64,000 bases of DNA from Anaerobacillus alkalidiazotrophicus (GTDB lineage: Bacteria; Bacillota; Bacilli; Bacillales_H; Anaerobacillaceae): assembly GCF_001866055.1 (NCBI RefSeq), contig NZ_MLQS01000001.1, positions 685,701-749,700 on the forward strand. The letters run 5' to 3'. Position numbers and translations under genes: made by a program. This document shows, piece after piece, positions 59,438-64,000 of the stretch. The notes beneath the pieces were generated by a model. The model ran no database searches, was not told where the DNA came from, and saw only the letters and a program-made list of their open reading frames with translations. How positions within the stretch are numbered: position 1 is the first letter of the stretch; the number at the start of each line of letters is the position of its first letter.

Positions 59438-60733
59438 TTATAATGCGAATTTACGAATTGTTCGCTTTAATTCTATCGCTTGGTTAGCTAAAACTTGTGC
59501 CGATGCTGCAATCTCTTGCATTACCGCCGTTTGTTGTTGTGCAGCTGTTGATACTTCGATTGTACCGGCTGATGTTTCTTCAGCAATAGCCGCTACTTCT
59601 TGTGATTCTTTTGTCGTTATTTTAATCGCATCGAGCTGTCGATCAATCAATTGTGATATATCCTGAACCGCAGTTGCTACATCATTCACTGACTTTGCCA
59701 CATCAGCAATTGCTTCATTGGTACTTGTACCTTTAATCGCTTCTTCGTTTGCAGTTTCCACTTGCTTAGATATTTGATTAACAACATTAGCAACTTCTAC
59801 TTGAATATTGTTAATCAAATGAGAAATACCTTGAACCGCTTTTGAGCTTTCATCAGCTAGTTTCCGAACTTCATCTGCAACGATTGCAAAACCTTTGCCA
59901 TGCTCTCCAGCTCGTGCAGCTTCAATCGACGCATTTAAAGCGAGTAAATTCGTTTGGTTAGCAATATCTCCTACTAATGAGATGATTTCTCCCACTTTTT
60001 TAGCGTGAGCTTCTAATCGATGAACAGCGGATAATGAGTTTTGATTATCATTAGCTAACTGACTTATTCCAGACACGAGCGATTGTATAATTTGTTTACT
60101 CTCATTTAACGTAGTCACCATTTCATTTGACAATTGTTTTGAAGCGTTTGCTCGTTCTTGAACTTGATCAGCCAAGCAAGAAACCTCTTCCATAGAAGCA
60201 GCTGTTTTTTGAATCGCATCAGCAGAGTTTTCTGCTCCGACTGAAATTTCTTCAACAGTGCGACCAATATCTTCGGATTGTCTAGCAGCGGATGTAGAGG
60301 CTTCTTGAATTCCATTAACTTTTTCATTCGTTAGCTCGAAATTCTCACCAATTTCCGTAACCATCTTCCGTAAATTTTGGACCATACCTTGATAAGCAAG
60401 ACCTAACGCACGAATTTCATCGTCAGATTTGGTTACTTCTACATCAACTCGAATATCACCATCTGCAACTTTTCTTGAAGCTTCTTCTAATTTCCTTAGC
60501 GGCTTTGTAATAAATCCTGCTACTACAAAACCAAGGATGGCACACCAAACGACTCCTAATACTAGGGTAATAGCTGTAAAAATACTTTCATTAACACCTA
60601 ACTTTGACCCTAAAACTTCACTTAAGTAAAAAAGAAAGAATGCACTTGTGGCATATGTAACTGCCGCAACAGTCGAGATCCCTACTACCATCTTTTTTCT
60701 CAAACTAAATTTATATTTTTTGATTTCACTCAC
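59438..60733 (-). CDS. Methyl-accepting chemotaxis protein with HAMP, lacking an outside sensor domain
   Basis: 431 residues starting at a GTG (60733), with GGGGAGGGG upstream. Two membrane segments (about 14-36 and 45-72) are separated by only about ten residues, so there is no extracellular ligand domain. A HAMP domain ([23 protein letters not shown]) and a long MCP signalling helix pair follow; the hairpin tip ([17 protein letters not shown]) is conserved. Such receptors sense within the membrane or cytoplasm, perhaps proton-motive force or pH, but that is inference. It is inserted into the ywlE-rpiB neighbourhood and likely co-transcribed with rpiB. Confidence 0.92.
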   Translation of the reverse strand: MSEIKKYKFSLRKKMVVGISTVAAVTYATSAFFLFYLSEVLGSKLGVNESIFTAITLVLGVVWCAILGFVVAGFITKPLRKLEEASRKVADGDIRVDVEVTKSDDEIRALGLAYQGMVQNLRKMVTEIGENFELTNEKVNGIQEASTSAARQSEDIGRTVEEISVGAENSADAIQKTAASMEEVSCLADQVQERANASKQLSNEMVTTLNESKQIIQSLVSGISQLANDNQNSLSAVHRLEAHAKKVGEIISLVGDIANQTNLLALNASIEAARAGEHGKGFAIVADEVRKLADESSKAVQGISHLINNIQVEVANVVNQISKQVETANEEAIKGTSTNEAIADVAKSVNDVATAVQDISQLIDRQLDAIKITTKESQEVAAIAEETSAGTIEVSTAAQQQTAVMQEIAASAQVLANQAIELKRTIRKFAL

Positions 60734-60775
60734 TATTATTCCCCTCCCCCTAGTCTATTTACTTCATAAAAACAT

Positions 60776-61420
60776 CTATATTTTTTTTAACATATGATCA
60801 ATTGCTTCCTCTATTTCCTTTGCCGTATTTCGATAGATTTCAAACGAACCACCGAAAGGGTCAGAAATATCAAGGTTGAGTATTTGTTTTTCTGCTTCTT
60901 CAATCGCTTTTCGATCTTCGTTTAGCAATTGCTGAAGATTTTGAGTGAGCGCATTTAATTGGCTTTTCGATTCGTCGTCGTTAGCCTTATTTAACTCTTC
61001 AATTTTTTCTTTGTTTTCCCCTAAAAATTTAGCTTGCTTTATTTCTAGCTCCGCGTAATGATGTTGAAGTAACGATTGAATTTTATCAACGTCTTCTTTA
61101 AACGCATATTCTTTTAGTGTAAAAATCTTGTCCACGAAAAATGGAAATTGTTTTACTAATAAACGTTTGTGACTTACAGTTAGAGTTAGAACAATATCTG
61201 CCCATTTCATTAATTGTTCATTTACTTGATTAGAAAGATGCTCAAAAGGAATACCTTTTTCACCTAACACATTAAGTGACCCTTCAGAAACATTCATTCC
61301 AGGGAGAGCACTTACACCTGCGGACTTCACTTGTAAATCTGGGCGTTTATGTTTTAAAAGAGCTTCTGCTAGAGGACTTCTGCAAGTATTCCCTGTACAT
61401 ACAAAGAGGAATCGTTCCAT
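60776..61420 (-). CDS. ywlE: Protein arginine phosphatase YwlE-like, with coiled-coil insertion
   Basis: 214 residues. FVCTGNTCRSPLAEALL is the active-site loop of low-molecular-weight phosphatases; C8 is the nucleophile and T12 matches the Thr that selects phospho-arginine in B. subtilis YwlE. The general acid lies in SDPFGGSFEIYRNT (Asp 187). YwlE of B. subtilis has about 150 residues; here about 70 extra Glu/Lys/Gln-rich residues (about 110-183) lie between TLKEYA and the acid loop and look like a coiled-coil hairpin. The fold should tolerate it because it falls at a loop. YwlE reverses McsB marks on proteins. Position between mntP and rpiB supports the call. Confidence 0.9.
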   Translation of the reverse strand: MERFLFVCTGNTCRSPLAEALLKHKRPDLQVKSAGVSALPGMNVSEGSLNVLGEKGIPFEHLSNQVNEQLMKWADIVLTLTVSHKRLLVKQFPFFVDKIFTLKEYAFKEDVDKIQSLLQHHYAELEIKQAKFLGENKEKIEELNKANDDESKSQLNALTQNLQQLLNEDRKAIEEAEKQILNLDISDPFGGSFEIYRNTAKEIEEAIDHMLKKI

Positions 61421-61561
61421 GTTACCACATCCCTTCGATATATAAATAAAAATCTATCAACCCTTGTTTTTTCATATAAAATATACCGTCTGCACTCTGA
61501 AAACACTTTCTTAGTTTAACATATATTTTATCTTTTTAAAGGTAAAATATATCCTATATGG

Positions 61562-62113
61562 CTAAATTGGGAATATCAATTTCAACCCAAACGCCAGTAA
61601 TATACCCCCTCCTAATAATTCTCCGTAAACCCCTATGTACCCTTCTACTTTTTTCCCAATTATTAAGCCTAACCACGATAAAATCATACTTACCATCCCA
61701 AAGCAAGCTAGCGTTATAATCGTTTTTGCTCCAATCATTCCTAAACTTAATCCAGCTGAAAAGCTATCAATACTTACACTTACCGCAAATAACAGTAAAC
61801 CGAAACCCACAGGTTTAATAACACCACTATCTCTATCATGAGAAAAAAGTGCTGAGTAAATCATTTGGCAGCCTAGAAATAACAATAAACCACCACCGAT
61901 CATGATTGCTAACATTCCAAAATATTGAGTTAAAAATTTCCCGACAATTAGTCCAATAAACGGCATAACAATGTGAAATGCACCAACCGTAACGCCAATA
62001 TTAAAAATATGCCTATACCTTAGGCCGATCATTCCCATTCCAATAGCTAACGAAAAGGCGTCCATCCCTAATGCAAAGGCCATAATCGTTATCGTAATCA
62101 TTTCACCTATCAA
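61562..62113 (-). CDS. mntP: Manganese efflux pump MntP family
   Basis: 183 residues from a TTG at 62113, eight bases after AAGGAGG; the next ATG (62101) is possible but has a poorer site. Six membrane segments. MAFALGMDAFSLAIGMGM and VSVSIDSFSAGLSLG are the two Asp-containing motifs of the MntP/YtaF family, arranged as an inverted pair. It should export Mn2+. It corresponds to ywlD of B. subtilis. No Mn riboswitch (yybP-ykoY) was seen upstream; only 107 bases separate it from ywlC. Confidence 0.88.
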   Translation of the reverse strand: MIGEMITITIMAFALGMDAFSLAIGMGMIGLRYRHIFNIGVTVGAFHIVMPFIGLIVGKFLTQYFGMLAIMIGGGLLLFLGCQMIYSALFSHDRDSGVIKPVGFGLLLFAVSVSIDSFSAGLSLGMIGAKTIITLACFGMVSMILSWLGLIIGKKVEGYIGVYGELLGGGILLAFGLKLIFPI

Positions 62114-62220
62114 AAGGATCTCCTCCTTGTACATGCTACTCTAAACTATGCACGTCCAAGGGGATTTATGTAATTTTACACATACGAAATACTTACATAG
62201 TGATATATAACAGAAAGTTA

Positions 62221-63273
62221 CTAATTACTCTTTAAAATATCTCCACCAGCAGCTTTTGTCAGTCGATTCATAATTGCTTTTCCAACGCCTTTCTCAGGGA
62301 AAATTTCGCTGTATATGATATCAAGATCATACTGATCAAATTTTCTTAGCACCTCATAAAGATGCTGCGCTACTGTATGGAGGTCGTCTTTCGTGCCACA
62401 TGGCAAAACAACGTCAGCATGAAATTTTTCGGCGTTCTCATTAGTAGTAAGTACACCAACTTTTTTCTGCTCTTCCTTCGCTTTCGTGACTAAAGTTTGA
62501 ATAAACTCATCATTCCCGTCTACTAAAACCAACTTAGCTTGAGGAGCGTAATGCTTATATTTTAACCCAGGAGATTTAGGTGCTTGTCCATTTTCTTCTA
62601 AAGCAGGGTCAACAGCGACTGAACCAATAACTTCTTCTATTTGCTCGCGCGTAACACCACCAGGTCGCAATATCATCGGAATGTCTGTCGTCAAATCTAA
62701 AACTGTCGATTCGACTCCTACCCCTGTTGCACCACCGTCAACGATCCCAGCAATCTTACCAGCAAGATCTTCAAACACATGGGCAGCCGTTGTCGGACTA
62801 GGCTTACCAGAAACGTTTGCACTCGGCGCTGCTACAGGTGTGTTAGCTTCGGTTAGTAACGAAAGGGCAACTGGATGATCTGGCATTCGAACAGCAACTG
62901 TGGATAAGCCTGCCGTTACACGTTCGGCAATCCCTTCTCCTTTTTCTAAAACAAGTGTTAAAGGCCCTGGCCAAAATACTTCCATTAATTCCTCTGCTAT
63001 TGGAGGAACTCTTTTTACTAGCTTTTGAAGCTGCTCTTTATTTGATATGTGGATAATTAACGGGTTGTCACTCGGCCTTCCTTTTGCTTTAAAAATCTTC
63101 TCTACAGCCGCGTCAGAATAGGCATTGGCGCCTAAACCATAAACTGTTTCTGTTGGAAATGCAACCACTTCATTATCAGTTATCCACATCGCAGCCTCTT
63201 TTATCTGTGGACAAGTGTTGTGGATATCCATTTTTTCATCCACAATCCACAGCTTCGTCTTTACGACATCCAT
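62221..63273 (-). CDS. ywlC: Threonylcarbamoyl-AMP synthase (Sua5/YwlC)
   Basis: 350 residues. The N-terminal YrdC/Sua5 domain (about 20-215) has VVAFPTETVYGLGANAYSD, KGRPSDNPLIIHIS, PGPLTLVLEK and VAAPSANVSGKPSPTTAAHV, which bind threonine and ATP. A linker with KSPGLKYKHYAP leads to the C-terminal Sua5 domain (about 235-345). It makes threonylcarbamoyl-AMP for tRNA t6A modification. The ATG at 63273 gives a length close to B. subtilis YwlC. DnaA-box-like sites lie inside the first 75 codons and upstream; see that entry. Confidence 0.95.
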   Translation of the reverse strand: MDVVKTKLWIVDEKMDIHNTCPQIKEAAMWITDNEVVAFPTETVYGLGANAYSDAAVEKIFKAKGRPSDNPLIIHISNKEQLQKLVKRVPPIAEELMEVFWPGPLTLVLEKGEGIAERVTAGLSTVAVRMPDHPVALSLLTEANTPVAAPSANVSGKPSPTTAAHVFEDLAGKIAGIVDGGATGVGVESTVLDLTTDIPMILRPGGVTREQIEEVIGSVAVDPALEENGQAPKSPGLKYKHYAPQAKLVLVDGNDEFIQTLVTKAKEEQKKVGVLTTNENAEKFHADVVLPCGTKDDLHTVAQHLYEVLRKFDQYDLDIIYSEIFPEKGVGKAIMNRLTKAAGGDILKSN

Positions 63274-63471
63274 TTACAGTTTTCCCCCTTTATTTTAGGA
63301 CTCTTTAACAATTATAGTTTAAAAAAGTTAAAAAACAAAAACAGTTATCCACGGATTGTGGATAACCTGTTGATAATTTTAAAATTTCTAACAATTACCT
63401 TACTGTATCATATACTAGTTTGTCCACATTTTGAAGATTTTTTTCAAAGGCTATAACCTCTCTGTGGATAT
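63048..63471. promoter_or_regulatory. Cluster of DnaA boxes around the start of ywlC
   Basis: Perfect matches to TTATCCACA or its reverse lie at 63048-63056, 63180-63188 and 63357-63365. Matches with one mismatch lie at 63206-63214, 63219-63227, 63236-63244, 63345-63353, 63368-63376, 63420-63428 and 63463-63471. Ten sites in 424 bases is far above chance. I recall that a DnaA-box cluster at ywlC is described in B. subtilis, where such clusters titrate DnaA and limit initiation. Confidence 0.75.
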
Positions 63472-63897
63472 TGACATAACTTTCGTAACTCCTTCAACAT
63501 ATTGTGCAAAATGTTCCGATTGCTTTAAGTGATCAGGGATTTTATCCTCAGCAAGAATTTTAAATCCGATATACTCAAAGAACGGTAAAGACGAATTTGT
63601 GAGTAAGTACAAGTTTTCATACCCTTTTTGTTTTCCATACGAAACAGCAAGCTCAATAAAATTTAACCCTATTTTTGCATTCCAATTCTCTGATGTGAGT
63701 ACGAGCGAACGTAACAACCCATCTTTTCCAATCGGCTCAATTCCAACGGTTCCAATAATTTTTTTGTTCGGGTCTTCGACTACAAGAAAGTTATCAATAT
63801 TTTGCTCAAGTCCTCGCTTCGATAAACTAGCCTTCGCTAATAAGTGTTGGATCGGTAATAAATCTTTTTCAGTAGCAATTCTTATAACTATCCCCAT
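63451..63897 (-). CDS. GNAT family N-acetyltransferase (YwlB-like)
   Basis: 148 residues. IRIATEKDLLPIQHLLAKASLS, NFLVVEDPNKKIIGTVGIEPIGKDGLLRSLVLTSENW and NLYLLTNSSLPFFEYIGFKIL follow the GNAT fold; LRSLVL is the acetyl-CoA strand. The family branch is that of ArgA-like and arsenic-resistance GNATs, with substrate unknown. GGAGGAG precedes the ATG at 63897. It is upstream of ywlC as ywlB is in B. subtilis. The 3' end overlaps one DnaA-box match. Confidence 0.8.
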   Translation of the reverse strand: MGIVIRIATEKDLLPIQHLLAKASLSKRGLEQNIDNFLVVEDPNKKIIGTVGIEPIGKDGLLRSLVLTSENWNAKIGLNFIELAVSYGKQKGYENLYLLTNSSLPFFEYIGFKILAEDKIPDHLKQSEHFAQYVEGVTKVMSISTERL

Positions 63898-64000
63898 TTT
63901 TTCTCCTCCTACAACTTTTGAGCTTGTACTATCATCCTATGTACAAGAAGAAGGGGATATCACTATTTTTTCATTTTAACATTTAACTACTTCGTCGATG
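63898..64000. other. Right edge of the window
   Basis: About 100 AT-rich bases upstream of the GNAT gene. No gene can be supported here before the window ends. Confidence 0.5.

Noticed and set aside
61422..62220. Manganese (yybP-ykoY) riboswitch before mntP
   Set aside because: The leader is only about 100 bases and I could not find the conserved loops of that RNA.

Overview
The window looks like chromosomal DNA of a low-GC, endospore-forming, flagellated Bacillaceae. It carries the sporulation genes spoIIID, spoIIQ and spoIID, the flagellar rod pair flhO/flhP, mbl, and a gene order (ywlB-ywlC-mntP-ywlE-rpiB-ywlG-glyA-upp-atp-ywzB-ywmB-murA-spoIID-spoIIQ-spoIIID-mbl-flhO-flhP-fabZ) that I recognise from the Bacillus subtilis chromosome. 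The ATP synthase c subunit has both motifs known from obligately alkaliphilic bacilli (AxAxAxA and PxxExxP) and the a subunit has a Lys where neutralophiles have Gly. I therefore infer an alkaliphile; the genus is not settled from sequence alone. Almost every gene is on the minus strand, so transcription runs from high to low coordinates; tagO is the only convincing plus-strand gene.

Layout. 1-12.0 kb: a cell-surface glycopolymer locus. It has two ATP-grasp ligases (one CphA/GshAB-like and cut by the window edge, one TupA-like with a coiled-coil N-terminus), four glycosyltransferases, a TagGH-type ABC exporter whose ATPase is a tandem fusion of two complete nucleotide-binding domains, and an LCP ligase. 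12.7-20.4 kb: an acidic lipoprotein, a class D sortase, an AbrB/RelE-type toxin-antitoxin pair, a 40-residue membrane peptide, a five-SH3b cell-wall amidase, tagO, and a PAS-GGDEF-EAL protein. 21.2-31.8 kb: fabZ, an EpuA-like protein, flhP, flhO, mbl, spoIIID, spoIIQ, spoIID, murA, ywmB, ywzB. 32.4-42.0 kb: an 11-gene nuoABCDHIJKLMN operon without nuoE, nuoF or nuoG. 43 kb: a NERD-zinc ribbon gene between two repeat arrays. 44.4-51.9 kb: the atpZIBEFHAGDC operon. 52.2-63.9 kb: a Vpr-like subtilase, upp, glyA, ywlG, rpiB, a chemoreceptor, ywlE, mntP, ywlC and a GNAT gene.

The gene set is a housekeeping core (energy coupling, envelope, sporulation) plus a polymer locus. TagO would start a lipid-linked polymer, the transferases and ATP-grasp enzymes would build and decorate it, the ABC pair would export it, and the LCP protein would attach it to peptidoglycan. 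Two ATP-grasp ligases in an inferred alkaliphile suggest a peptide-bearing acidic wall polymer akin to teichuronopeptide; this is inference.

Intergenic DNA is unusually rich in repeats. Family A is a roughly 21-bp phased repeat around CGCGCACA, at seven loci, one with a 102-bp higher-order period. Family B is a four-unit dyad of CGGAC/GTTCCG hairpins at two loci. Family C is an element with AAAAGCGCAAGCGCC and GGAGCTAGACA ends at six loci, one inside the atp operon. There are also long GC-rich hairpins and a MITE-like element. A dense cluster of DnaA-box matches surrounds the start of ywlC. I saw no rRNA, tRNA, CRISPR array, transposase or convincing riboswitch.
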